From Saccoglossus kowalevskii (lineage: Eukaryota > Hemichordata > Enteropneusta > Harrimaniidae), in assembly GCF_000003605.2 (NCBI RefSeq), contig NW_003125887.1, forward strand, positions 339,263 to 356,115: a stretch of DNA of 16,853 bases, in the 5' to 3' direction. The notes beneath the pieces are model-generated. The model ran no database searches and was not told the origin of the DNA. It worked only from the letters and a program-made list of their open reading frames with translations. Both the position numbers and the translations under genes were made by a program. Below, one piece after another: positions 1-8,859 of this stretch. The stretch's first letter is position 1; each line of letters starts with the position of its first letter.

Positions 1-34
1 CTGCAAGCAAGTCTAAGTACTTGGTCTTGGTCAG
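1..34 (-). CDS. possible edge of an internal exon, minus strand (weak)
   Basis: Read on the minus strand, positions 34 to 1 give an open frame LTKTKYLDLLA that continues out of the window. It is preceded by ctttcag, a plausible splice acceptor. If the frame is extended back through that AG it reads ALGISEHFQ before an in-frame stop, so an upstream acceptor at the preceding 'attag' is also possible. The residue mix looks protein-like, unlike most frames here. There are only 11 to 20 codons, so chance is a serious alternative. I do not recognise a family. The next bases to the left are needed to judge it. Confidence 0.15.
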   Translation of the reverse strand, partial: MTKTKYLDLLA

Positions 35-984
35 CTGAAAGTGCTCGCTAATGCCGAGTGCATCGCGTTATGGTATCAATAGAACCCGTACCTTTTAAAC
101 AACTCATTAGCAACCCGATACTTTTACCATTTGGTGTAACGGCAATGAATTCACAAATTTACACATGTAGCAACAATCATGTTGACCAAATATAGACACG
201 TTGTAAGTTGCATCATAGCCTATACTTATATACCCAATTGTACGTGTTATCAGTATAATTATTATAATTATTATATTGTTCGTATACTGTAAAACACTTT
301 ATTTTCGCTGAAAAGACATTTCGGTTTTTTCATCATATGAAACTTATTTTCACTCAGGCTGCACTTTGATGCATTGAACATGAAATACAAGAAAAATATA
401 GGATTATATTATCACTGGTCCACCCCTTCAGTGACTCGGGAAATAGCGACAATAAAGTACGTTACATGCACACAGCAATAGCAATAATAGTTTAGTTTGT
501 AACATGTACACTTTGGGGCTAAGCAGATGCCATCATAGTATGAGACCGTGGACAAATTGAGCTAAATTCTTGGTTTAACTTTCTTATTATATATTTATGT
601 AGCTATATTATCTTCTTATAACTGTAAATACATTAATTATTAGCTGATTTTTAATCTAAATTAATTTCGCTAATATGGATAATATGCACGGGGGGGGGGG
701 CAGAAAGGCCGCCCCCGAAAAAATGTTGGGTGGCGTCGCCCCTTCAAAATTAGGCTAAAACTCTTTGTGTCAGCAAAATTTGCCACTCAAAATGCATGAA
801 ATAGCGTTTCAGAGAGTATAGATTTCAAAATTTGTAAGGGGGAGCATGCCCTCGGACTCCCTAGTAAGGTCGCGCCTTCATTCAAAGTTTCGTACCGCCG
901 TCTCTGAAAAACCATTGAAAATAAATGGTTTTACAGTAATCTTAGTTTAATACAGAGGTTACACACAACGTGGGTTCTACTCCA
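35..984. other. gene-free AT-rich stretch
   Basis: I see no coding potential here. All frames are short and broken, and no tRNA-like or snRNA-like sequence stands out. It contains AT-rich simple sequence (for example around 255-275 and 585-665) and one GC-rich block, listed separately. Confidence 0.6.
690..905. repeat. GC-rich block, probable remnant of a dispersed repeat
   Basis: This block begins with a run of 11 G at 690-700, followed closely by a C-rich stretch (gccgccccc, 709-717) that can pair with it. It then runs through ggggtggcgtcgcccc-type sequence to gggggagcatgccctcg and ctccctagtaaggtcgcg near 838-875. Base composition differs sharply from the AT-rich flanks. Similar G-rich, 'gagcatgcccncggac'-like modules are, from memory, common in repeats of marine invertebrate genomes; I could not check this. 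There is no coding frame of useful length and I cannot define the ends exactly. Confidence 0.35.
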
Positions 985-1185
985 CGTACACAACGCGTAT
1001 ACAACTATTTACTATTTATACGAAATTAGAACACACGCTATGCAAAAACAGTTAAAGCGCGGTGGTCGTCGCGCAGCGCGTGTTCGAATTTCATGTAAAT
1101 AAACAATGTATATTACACGCGTTGTATACGTCGCTATGAGTCCCATATCGAACAGGATGCGGCACGACGACTACCGCCCTTTAAC
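985..1185. repeat. interleaved inverted repeats (arms A, B, A', B')
   Basis: Two inverted repeats overlap in the order A-B-A'-B'. Arm A (985-1032) is an imperfect reverse complement of A' (1082-1130); both contain an acaacgcgt-type core and a gaaatt(a/c)gaac end. Arm B (1051-1088), starting gttaaagcgcggtggtcgtc, is the reverse complement of B' (about 1146-1185), whose complement starts gttaaagggcggtagtcgtc. B and A' overlap by a few bases at tgttcga. Together they can form either of two mutually exclusive hairpins, or a pseudoknot-like fold in RNA. The B arms resemble terminal inverted repeats of a MITE of about 135 bp. A smaller hairpin, acgtgg/ccacgt, lies just upstream (969-988). I see no coding frame and no clear target duplication. 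Confidence 0.6.
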
Positions 1186-1324
1186 AGATAGCAGTCTGTA
1201 TATGTTTCCCTAACCGAAGTACACACACAAGTATAATTATTGGTCACAATTATGTCGACATTTCATCCAGCATGTAAATAATTATACAGATTGGTAGATT
1301 TCAGTTTAAAATAAAAAAAAATCT

Positions 1325-1595
1325 CGCATCATTGCACACAAGAAATAAGACACAATTCATATTGACATCCATGTGATACAAGATGAACACGCAATCAGTC
1401 AGGTCACAAGGTCCTGACTCGACACTAAATCAAGACTTCCGTACCAGCTAGTTGTTCACAGCATAATTAATATTCATATAAACACCAGCAAAACTCAGCA
1501 AAATTTTAATTTTATTTTACATTCTTTCTAGGAAATGGCGTCGATGCACGATGTTAACACTATTTTTAGTGGCCCATTGTTTTTTCTTCTCCCCG
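1325..1595 (-). repeat. repeat family A, divergent reverse copy (A3)
   Basis: On the minus strand this stretch matches the 3' half of repeats A1 and A2 (see 9769-11476 and 12497-13480). Shared pieces include agctggtacggaagtc, gaccttgt and gtgttcatct, as well as ttacattcttt and a cgttaacac-type segment, all in the same order. It is clearly more diverged than A1 and A2 are from each other. The 5' half of family A is not recognisable here, so this is a truncated old copy. Boundaries are by eye. Confidence 0.65.
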
Positions 1596-2324
1596 GTACG
1601 TTTTATTGAAAATCAGGTAATTGGGACCATCAGGTAACTAGATCACATTTAGTAGGGTCGGATGAACTTCGGTGTCGGTATCGGGGTATGTGAAAGTAAG
1701 CGTTGCCGAATATAATGAAAGAATGCACAGGTCATCGCCGCACGCCCTTAACATCGCATCCGTAATTGTTCTTTCAATAAATTCTCACCTATGATTTCAC
1801 TGTCCATGTACAGAATGGTGATATTTTAAAAATAAAACATCTTCCTGTTTTTTTTTTAATCACATCGATAGATCTAGTAATTCGGGTCACTGCTTCGTGA
1901 TCATCAAATGCAAATGTAGAACCACGTGATGATGCCGCGAGATTTTACATTGTAAGTATCCGAGAAATTATGATAAGTAACAACAAGCGATCTCGTCTAT
2001 GTCTGATACCCAGAAGGTCATTCCAACAAACTTCGGTCTCATTCCATAGAAGAAGGTTTTTACTAGTAAAAATGACCACCAACTTAAAGGACGAATGGGA
2101 GAATGGCATTCTGGGTAATACATTCGAGGGTAATGAATTAATATCATTGGATCACTTGTAATATGTTTTATTTTTTTTTTTTATTTATTTTCGTCGCGCA
2201 ACTGTACATTACTGGTACACACCGTTAATATCAGCGCATGCTCAGTATTTTATCGGAGGAATACTTCATGTATGACACCCAGTGTGCATATCTGAATGTA
2301 ACACAAGTTACAAAATTATATTAC
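1596..2324. other. gene-free stretch
   Basis: I see no exon, RNA gene or clear repeat here. There are T-runs at 1848-1857 and 2167-2182. A 63-codon open frame at 1970-2161 has low-complexity, unfamiliar content and is most likely a chance frame. Confidence 0.55.
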
Positions 2325-2745
2325 ACAATTTTCGAGTTATTCCTACTGAGTTTAAGCTACCCGTATAAAACAAAGGCCATTATTACATTTATAGAAATTT
2401 GGCTTAATTCCGGGCATATATTAAATTCGCAATTTATGACGGCTGTCTGTCACATTCGGACACAATTCTGCGATAATTTACAACCATTCATAAATTAACA
2501 AATAGTATGCTAGAGGACGAGGAGGTTGAAAAGAAGGAAGAAGAAGAGGGGAGAGAGAGAAGGGAAAGAGTAGGAGGAGAAGGGCTGAGAGAAGATGGAA
2601 TTCGAAGAGGATATTCAATAGTATTTTGCTTGATCACGTGACATAAATGACAGTACTGTGCATTCTGTGAATATCATTACGTGTATATGTAAGAAAAATG
2701 TCGTCAACGAATTTATATTGTAAACATAGTTTTTTAACGCACGTC
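2325..2745 (+). repeat. repeat family B, copy B1, 5' part
   Basis: This stretch shares the ordered blocks ctacccgtataaaac, ggccattattacattta, tagaaatttggct and gaatatcattac with copies B2 (6640-7125, plus strand) and B3 (about 10101-10765, minus strand). A polypurine tract absent from the other copies sits inside it. The matching 3' terminus lies at 3446-3515. Either the copy was split by some 700 bp of other DNA or two fragments happen to lie in order. No intact coding frame is visible; the 86-codon open frame at 2238-2498 straddles the repeat boundary and looks random. Confidence 0.6.
2513..2599 (+). repeat. polypurine tract (AG-rich)
   Basis: Nearly all bases over about 85 nt on the plus strand are A or G, with only a few interruptions, in units such as gaagaagaagagggg and gagagagaagg. 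It lies inside repeat B1. Tracts of this kind can form triplex (H-DNA) structures and often arise by slippage. I infer nothing functional beyond that. Confidence 0.8.
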
Positions 2746-3445
2746 AAAGGCTTGTTCTGTTACTTGGGAAATGACGAGCAAGATCACCAACCATATTACG
2801 CTTCACTTGTACGGCTGTAATAGTACTATTGGAAGGACTCCAATGATTGCTGCCGTTGGCGGCGTTCTTAAGCAATCCATAACCAGCAGCCATCAATCGA
2901 TGCTCGGGCTCTCTCTCTCAGACTGCAGCTGGTTAAAACGAAACCAGCGCCAAATCCACATATCAGAACGATCTTTACTTTATTATGTGACATATTTGTT
3001 GGCTTGAAACCCCGGTCTCGAAAATGTATTAATTGGGTCAAGCCCAATAAAAAACAGGAATGAATCTGAAGTTAGAATACCGGAGAGTAAATTTCATTTT
3101 AATTCTCATATGGTCTTCTAATCATGCTGCGATGTTAACGTAAAAATCATAAATAATACATGTATATGTATTCTCCCTTAATAATCTAAACTGCGTATTA
3201 CATGGATCTACTGGTAAATAAGTGCATAATATGAAAAGAAAACGTACTTATTAATACTCTAAGCACGAACACTGAACCATCGGCTTAAAACGAACAATGT
3301 GTCACGCTGTGTATCGTTTTACGAATAAAGAATTAAAAAAAATGGCGACATCACAAAAAGAATCACTGATTACCCGATTCAGGTAGCCTAGAGTGAGTGT
3401 AACTCACTCAGATTGCAGCCCTGTATGGCGAAGGATGCGATTATT
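2746..3445. other. gene-free DNA separating two parts of repeat B1
   Basis: This segment has no counterpart in the other B copies and may be a later insertion, although I found no clear target duplication or terminal repeats. It has a ct-repeat at 2910-2919 and two tight palindromes: attggg/cccaat at 3032-3048 and gagtgagt/actcactc at 3391-3409. The 78-codon open frame at 2771-3007 has no recognisable protein content. Confidence 0.4.
3391..3409. repeat. perfect 8-bp hairpin
   Basis: Arms gagtgagt (3391-3398) and actcactc (3402-3409) are perfectly complementary around a 3-nt gta loop. No T-tract or RNA gene context explains it. It could be a chance palindrome or an element end. Confidence 0.5.
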
Positions 3446-3515
3446 GACCATTTCGTTTTTGGAAATTATGCAGGTACCCACGATCTATTCTGGGAAAGAT
3501 GCAGATATATAATAA
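3446..3515 (+). repeat. repeat family B, 3' terminus (copy B1)
   Basis: This matches the 3' end of B2 and B3: catttcgtttttgga, attatgcaggtac, a tctattctggga-like block and gatgcagatatataat are in the same order and spacing as the B2 end at 7060-7125. All three copies stop resembling each other shortly after the cagat(a/g)tata motif, which suggests the true element end. Confidence 0.6.
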
Positions 3516-3812
3516 CGCCAGGAGGTCTTATGTACTCGGTGACTGCACGCAATTAAACCGTTGATATGTAGATTTCTTGACAAATTATTTTCCGAGAAAA
3601 TATCGACTTGTTCGTGAGTAGCAATGTAGCACTGTTACCTCTAGAGTAATCGCTGTATCGACTAAATTGAAAAGCGATTTCAGAGTTAGCCTGATCAAAA
3701 ATGAAAATATCTGAGAATTGTCCACATTTACGAGGGCAATAACTAAATTGTGGTTATTAAAACAGAAAATACTTGAATTTTAGAGTGGTATTTATGTTAC
3801 AGTTGTTTTAAA
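3516..3812. other. gene-free stretch
   Basis: No feature recognised. Weak similarity to sequence after B2 (a cttatgt and gagaaaat region near 3530-3605 versus 7171-7245) hints that family B may continue further than I have marked. Confidence 0.4.
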
Positions 3813-4050
3813 GTGTTATCATTGAAGAACGAGGCAGGTCATTTGAAAAGACAAGGAGAATATTGGACTTAAACTTAAAATAGTCATGAAAAATACAATG
3901 TATGTGGATGAGAGTACGATGGAGTTAAAAGAAAAAGTCCAAAACAACAACAACAAAACAGTGCCCCTCCATAATCCGATTCCAGATGGCCAGGTGAAGA
4001 CAGTGTGCGTTTTTGTCCTTAGTTTATATGTGTGAATTACTGTGATCTGA
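3813..4050 (+). repeat. repeat C, copy C1
   Basis: This is a direct repeat of 4933-5139. Shared ordered blocks are gttat(c/a)attgaag, gtcatttgaaa, aatattgga, a ttaaaatag segment, atgtgtagatgaaaatacgatg-type sequence, a ccgaatttc-type segment, gtgcgt and gatctga. Copies differ by many substitutions and small indels, so they are old. There is no coding frame. A short caacaacaacaaaa run lies at 3946-3959. Confidence 0.6.
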
Positions 4051-4610
4051 TAATATATTATAGTCGTCTTAAAATATGAGAAAAATACATTTTGGTTTAA
4101 AATTATCTATCTATCAGCAAGCATGCAAAATGTTACTCCCATGATGCATTTTACTTCTTTAGTTGTGAAATACAAGGTATCTTTGACATATTCGCTAACC
4201 ATATTGTGTCCTTTCAAATGCCAATTTCATTCTCCATAATAAATATGTAGTGAAGAACTTTTATAATTTATTACCAGTTAGTAGTCGAAGTAGTTAATGA
4301 TACAGTAAGTGATACAACATGCATTTAATTGTTAAGTTTATTATTCCTCCAGACTGAATTCATTTTTCTGCCCCACCATATGCGACCCCGTGTTCATAGT
4401 TTTACAAGACATGTACTACCCGTATAACAGTTATGCACGGTGACTAATTTTGAACGCCACGGGATTTGCTTAGTTGCCTTACGGCGGCACATTGAGTCAA
4501 AATACCTGGTATTTTGTGACGTCATCGGGTACCACGTCACGGTTGATCTATCATGCTATACTCGACTGACCTGACGCTATGGGGGTGTTCGTTAATCGGT
4601 GTATTTGTTC
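4051..4610. other. gene-free stretch with one consensus CRE
   Basis: No exon is visible. A perfect palindromic CRE/ATF site TGACGTCA sits at 4517-4524, followed by a second CRE-like half (cacgtcacgg) near 4532-4541. A 13-mer around the first, gtgacgtcatcgg, recurs at 12191-12203. Confidence 0.45.
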
Positions 4611-4659
4611 ATAGTAATGACTACAGTGTACATCAGTGCAGTGTAGTCATGGTTACTAT
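4611..4659. repeat. imperfect hairpin, 15-bp stem
   Basis: Left arm atagtaatgactaca (4611-4625) pairs with tgtagtca plus ttactat (4642-4659). A 3-nt bulge (tgg) interrupts the right arm, and the loop is 16 nt. All 15 left-arm bases are Watson-Crick paired. It could be a small fold-back element or a structured RNA. The stem is shorter than a typical animal pre-miRNA stem, so I do not call a microRNA. Confidence 0.55.
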
Positions 4660-4932
4660 AGGTGAGCTTCCCGCGCAACTGAACTTTCTAATACACAGCC
4701 AGCACAAGATGACTTTGCTTCCACGGCATGGAGTGGTTATCGTATACGTGAAGTAGTACACCACCATAGGAGCGGAGTTGTATGGAGTTGTGGCGACACA
4801 ACACTTTTTGTAAATAATAAACGGACGCGGTGTTGCATGTGTTAATTTCGGTGTCTATTTTTTTTAAAACACTGCGCACCTATAATTTGAGACAGATATA
4901 CAATACATAACCTCAAGTTTAAAATGAAACTC
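4660..4932. other. gene-free stretch
   Basis: I see only overlapping chance open frames on both strands between 4553 and 4879 and a T-run at 4858-4865. No recognisable gene or repeat. Confidence 0.5.
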
Positions 4933-5139
4933 ACGTTATAATTGAAGTTGGAAATGCGTCATTTGAAATAAAACTAAGAAAATATTGGAATTAAAATAGC
5001 CCATGTGTTCATGAAAACAATGAAATATGTGTAGATGAAAATACGATGATGTTAAAAAAAAATCGTTCCTATCCGAATTTCATATAGTCGGATAAATAAA
5101 GGGTGCGTCTTTTCCTTGTTTCGCTTGGCTGCGATCTGA
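4933..5139 (+). repeat. repeat C, copy C2
   Basis: This is the second, slightly shorter copy of repeat C in the same orientation as C1 (3813-4050), about 880 bp downstream of it. It lacks part of the central caa-rich segment found in C1. Ends are defined only by where similarity fades. Confidence 0.6.
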
Positions 5140-5921
5140 CTACTCAAATGCAGTCCCTCGCTCGGCCTTCAGGCTAAGTTATTGTTCGTAACTGGGTCGA
5201 TTTTCATCCTAAGTGTTGGCTCCACGTGCGTCTCTAATAAATTTAACGACTTGACTGAATTTATGTTCTCTTAACAGAATAATATAATTTTTGAGCCAAA
5301 ATCGATTATTTTTAATTTCGACGTTTTTTTTTTCGCCCTGAAACGCAATATAAGATTCGATTATCAGGGTCACAGGTCGTCTGGTCATACGTTTTATTTT
5401 ATGTTAGTTGTATCTCTAGAGACACAGAAACATGTTTTGGTAAATGCAAAACATAGTATGTTCAAATAAAACATGATTTCTATGATCTCCAAATTGTAAG
5501 AAATCTTCATTCGAACGACCCCAAATCCAACTCTCCCAAATATAATAACGGCACGACTCAAAAGTGGACTTCCTGCTCAGTGCCTCTTTGATTGCAGATT
5601 TTTTAAAATCACTGTACGGAATGAACCACACTGGAAAAGTGACAACATTCCGTAGGGCGTTTTGAGGATATCTAGATAGTGGAAACACCAATTCCACCGC
5701 TCATGGCGATAGACAGTTCGATAGCTGTATGAATCTGTGTTCGTTTCGATGTAATGTTTCTACACTTGCGGTTTTCAATATCTGTGTTTGAAATCATATC
5801 GCATCGTTAGCAGGGTACTGGTAAACTGCAATCCTACAACAACTTGAAGAACGTTATACAAAAACTCGTTTATACAGCAAGTATAGAGAAGTAAAAAGAA
5901 GGCCGGTGTGTCATTTTTCCC
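5140..5921. other. gene-free stretch
   Basis: No supported gene. A 93-codon open frame on the minus strand (5416-5697) has a fairly varied residue mix rich in aromatic residues, but no motif I recognise, and it is not flanked by obvious splice signals. It may be a decayed fragment of a coding sequence or chance. Confidence 0.45.
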
Positions 5922-5929
5922 GCTCTGGC

Positions 5930-6208
5930 ATCAATCTGATTAAAATCTTATGTATTGTACGGCGTGTATTTTATTTTATATATTTATTTTACTTTTACAA
6001 TTTTTTTAAATTTTTAAATTTTTTTTTATGTTTTATGTTTTTTGTTAGGTACTTGTATATTTTTAACTATCGCCTTGTTGGCTTTCGCAATTACCAAAAC
6101 TTAAAAAAAAATAAAAAAAAAATACTAGGTCAAAATAAAATAAATATACAAAAAAAAAAAAAAATTAAAAAACAACAACCAAAACTAGGATCTTATTTTA
6201 ATCAGATT
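5930..6208 (-). mobile_element. E1: MITE-like element with 8-bp target duplication
   Basis: Both ends carry the same motif in inverted orientation: aatctgattaaaat near 5933 and attttaatcagatt ending at 6208. The direct repeat gctctggc flanks it at 5922-5929 and 6209-6216, which looks like an 8-bp target-site duplication. An extra 'atc' at the left end makes the termini slightly unequal. The inside is poly-A and poly-T rich, and a 108-codon open frame across it is low-complexity and not a gene. On the minus strand the first 30 bases and an internal block (ggtaattgcgaaagcc) match element E2 (16299-16568), which is about the same length. An 8-bp duplication is typical of the hAT group, but the termini do not look like canonical hAT ends, so the superfamily is undecided. 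Confidence 0.7.
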
Positions 6209-6216
6209 GCTCTGGC

Positions 6217-6639
6217 CGATGTCAGTGGGTAACATTAAAGTATTGGTGTTTGTCCTAGCATTTGTTAGTTAGGTGGGGTTGGTAGTAATTACAAACACAT
6301 GTAAAATCCAGTATCCCAATTGAACAGATAAAGCGTGTATGAAAGACAAGTCACACTATACTCTGGTTCACTGCTGTGTAAACAGTCGGACCCGCAACCT
6401 ACCCGAAGCGAGACGAACAACAACCCTAATCACTGTCCCAACGCGCAGGCTAATATTACTCATGAATCAGCCATTCATCTTTTTACACCACGCGCATTGT
6501 GATGACGAAATAACAAACCACGGAGAAGTGGTTCTAAATTCAAAATGCAATAGGTATTTAAAAAAAAATATGTGTATGACACACAAACCACGTGTAATGT
6601 AAATCATGATACATTTCAATATCGAAAAAAAAATGCAAT
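6217..6639. other. gene-free stretch
   Basis: No supported feature. An 87-codon open frame at 6339-6602 begins without a convincing context, has unfamiliar content and runs into A-rich sequence. I treat it as chance. Confidence 0.5.
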
Positions 6640-7125
6640 TAAACAGTCATTAAGTTATGAATATTAAATTTTACCACCCGTATCAAACAATGACCATTAT
6701 TACATTGCATTGGCGATATCTTCATATTATAGAAACTTGGCTGTGCGCCGTAAATTTCCGGTTATATTGAATTCTACTTTATCGAGGGCATGGCGACCCT
6801 TATAAATCGCGAGACTCACGAATACCGATCATAATCATGCGTGTTCTTTATTAATTTATCGGGGCGTGGTCAGTTGTTATAGATATTATATTATGATTTT
6901 ACGCCAGAATTAAGTTTCTAAAATAATCATAAATATCATTACATCTATATAGATTGACGTTGGTTCTGAATGAAATATAGTTTTTTTTTTAGCTCGTATT
7001 CAAGGAACATGAAAGGAACAAAAAACGAATCACATCAGAACACATTGTGAATGTCATGCATTTACATTTAGTTTTGGAAACTTATGCATGTACACATATT
7101 CTAAATTAGGAAGGATACAGATGTA
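6640..7125 (+). repeat. repeat family B, copy B2
   Basis: This is the most continuous plus-strand B copy. Blocks shared with B1 and B3 in order are gttatgaatattaaatttta, accacccgtatcaaac, ccattattacatt, atatagaaacttgg-type sequence, gtttctaaaataatc, and the 3' end catttagttttgga / cttatgcatgtacac / gatacagatgtata. It is about 180 bp shorter than B3, mainly in the middle. There is no coding frame; the family appears non-autonomous. Confidence 0.65.
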
Positions 7126-8559
7126 TAATTACACTAGAGTGGGCGGCCGAGGATGTGGGTTCATCGCGTACAGCTTATGTGTAGCCAGCGATTGCTGGCA
7201 AGTTACAATTACCCCGTGATTTAGATTTTTTTAACGAGAAAATGTTGTATTAATGAAATATCGATTGATTAAAAAAAACAAAAAACAGACAGAAATAATT
7301 AAGTATATGCTTCCTTCTATTTCGGTAGTAATATTCTCAGAAAACTAACGGAACATTTACTAATAAATTTATTTACCTTACGTGTACAAAAACACAAAAT
7401 GCAGACCATAAAATATAAAACATTGATGAAAAAAGCAATTCAATATGGCGTAAAACAGTTAGTTTATTAACAAATCCGTCACAACGCCGGGCGGCGGTAC
7501 TTCTTATTCTAAAATCGTCCACTATGTATAACAGTAGGGTGAGGGCATTACGTGGTGGCGTATTGTCTTGCCCAACCCCGAACACAGAGTCGGCATAAGT
7601 TGGAGTGGAGTTTTAGAGTATGATGCCTCAGGGGATAGTAAATTAAGGCCTGTTGCACTTTTTTACAATATACTATTACCGTGAACACACTCACCTTCTG
7701 GAGTGACGACGACTTGCTCAATACCTCACCCATCAGCCACACTAACACATGCCACGTGACAATCAAGATTTTCAGACCCCCACAGAATTTGCATGTTACA
7801 TCATTAATGCTTGCATATCAGTCACAATCAGTGCGCGTCATAGTTATAATTTTACGTCAAACTGACAAAAATACAACAGTTTTAGTATTTTATCTACTGA
7901 CGATCATTGTAGTGTGTATTGTGTGACAATGCGTCGTTATGGCCAAATAGAACTTAATGTATTTTCATAATCACGTGTTATTTTCTAGTGTACAAATATA
8001 TTGTAGTTATATTGTGCTAGCAGAAAATTTTACGGCAACAAACTGAGCACTCGGCAATTTAATTTTATAGAATTACAATTTGGCTGTGCTAATTGGGCCG
8101 TTATTAGACGCAATTGTTAGATGTTAATAGCGCCACCAACGGTGTGAAAGTGGTGTGGTCCAGGCTTTGACATAGCAGGATTTCTTTGTCAAGCGGTCCT
8201 GGAAATTCTCCGTATTTGGCCATCTTCTCGCTGAATTTAATCTGAACCTATCATTAAAGAGAGCAGTATTGCTTACTAATCGTATTGTAGTGTTTTGAAG
8301 CCACGTTAAAGGATCTAGTGTATTTTGTTTATTCGCCTTCACCCCCGCGTTAACGCGCATGGCACTCTGTGTACAATATCCTCGGGGCGGACATCCGGGC
8401 TTTTTCTACCGCCTGGCAACCCTCGCGGTGAAAACAAAGATCAAAAACTCGCAGAAAACGGTACTTTGCGATGGTTGTTGAGAGTCCCCTGAACAGTGTA
8501 ACAAAATTAGCCCTACGTGTGTAACATATATGAATTTGGTTGTTCAGGATTACTTCAAA
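7126..8559. other. gene-free stretch
   Basis: I find no convincing gene. Small structures are the hairpin gccagc/gctggc with a gatt loop (7184-7199), the decamer agcgccacca at 8129-8138 that recurs inverted at 11678-11687, and the perfect 12-bp palindrome cgcgttaacgcg at 8346-8357. Open frames of 70 to 81 codons on both strands between 7373 and 8360 overlap each other and look random. Confidence 0.45.
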
Positions 8560-8859
8560 GTTGAGTTTGTGTTGTTTTCTCGAGTTTTCACCGGCTCCAC
8601 CGGCGTTCCACAGCAGCGCGCACAAAGTCCATAGAAATACGTGGTACAGTGGTGCGCGTCCTAGCAACGTAGAACGTCCGTGACGTAGCTCCGCCCCCGA
8701 GGATACGTTTATTTTGTTCGTTTTCCCAAATGCCCTACTTTGGATTGTTAAGATAGAGTCTGTTTCTGTCATTATGTACGCACCACTGTCACACCATTCG
8801 GTGACATATAATGAAAAAAAATTGCATGCTGTTATAAAAGGAGTGATTCTGATTGTCAT
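8350..8859 (-). CDS. 169-codon open frame, unrecognised (probably chance)
   Basis: This is the longest open frame in the window, on the minus strand. The residue mix is Cys-, Arg- and His-rich without repeats, a clear signal peptide or any motif I know. A stretch near residues 75-90 is hydrophobic (LYHVFLWTLCALLW). The frame overlaps the locally GC-rich patch at 8590-8700, where stop codons are scarcer by composition, so its length alone is weak evidence. No good splice signals or poly(A) site frame it. It could be a chance frame, or a 5' untranslated region/exon of a gene driven from the CpG-rich patch. Confidence 0.12.
   Translation of the reverse strand: MTIRITPFITACNFFSLYVTEWCDSGAYIMTETDSILTIQSRAFGKTNKINVSSGAELRHGRSTLLGRAPLYHVFLWTLCALLWNAGGAGENSRKQHKLNFEVILNNQIHICYTRRANFVTLFRGLSTTIAKYRFLRVFDLCFHREGCQAVEKARMSAPRILYTECHAR
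8590..8700. promoter_or_regulatory. CpG-rich promoter-like patch with GC box, CRE-like and X-box-like sites
   Basis: In an AT-rich, CpG-poor region this patch is locally rich in CpG. It contains cctagcaac at 8660-8668 (an RFX X-box-like half, gttgctagg on the other strand), tgacgtag at 8681-8688 (CRE-like) and ccgcccccg at 8691-8699 (GC box). The three sites lie within 40 bp. On the minus strand a short ATG frame (atggactttgtgcgc, starting near 8633) follows them, and a weak donor-like ccg/gtgaaa comes about 40 nt later. On the plus strand no good initiator exon is evident. It is a candidate promoter or enhancer; the transcribed strand is undecided. Confidence 0.3.

Noticed and set aside
1970-2498. 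Open frames of 63 and 86 codons as genes
   Set aside because: Unfamiliar, compositionally biased peptides without splice or start context. The second crosses the boundary of repeat B1.
4611-4659. microRNA precursor
   Set aside because: The stem is only 15 bp with a 3-nt bulge, shorter than typical animal pre-miRNA stems; no mature arm can be argued without small-RNA data.
5416-5697. 93-codon minus-strand open frame with varied residues
   Set aside because: No motif recognised, no splice signals, and no support from neighbours. Kept only as a remark in the gene-free entry.
5906-6232. 108-codon open frame rich in Phe, Tyr, Lys and Asn
   Set aside because: It is the translation of the poly-T/poly-A inside of element E1, so it is low complexity and not a protein.
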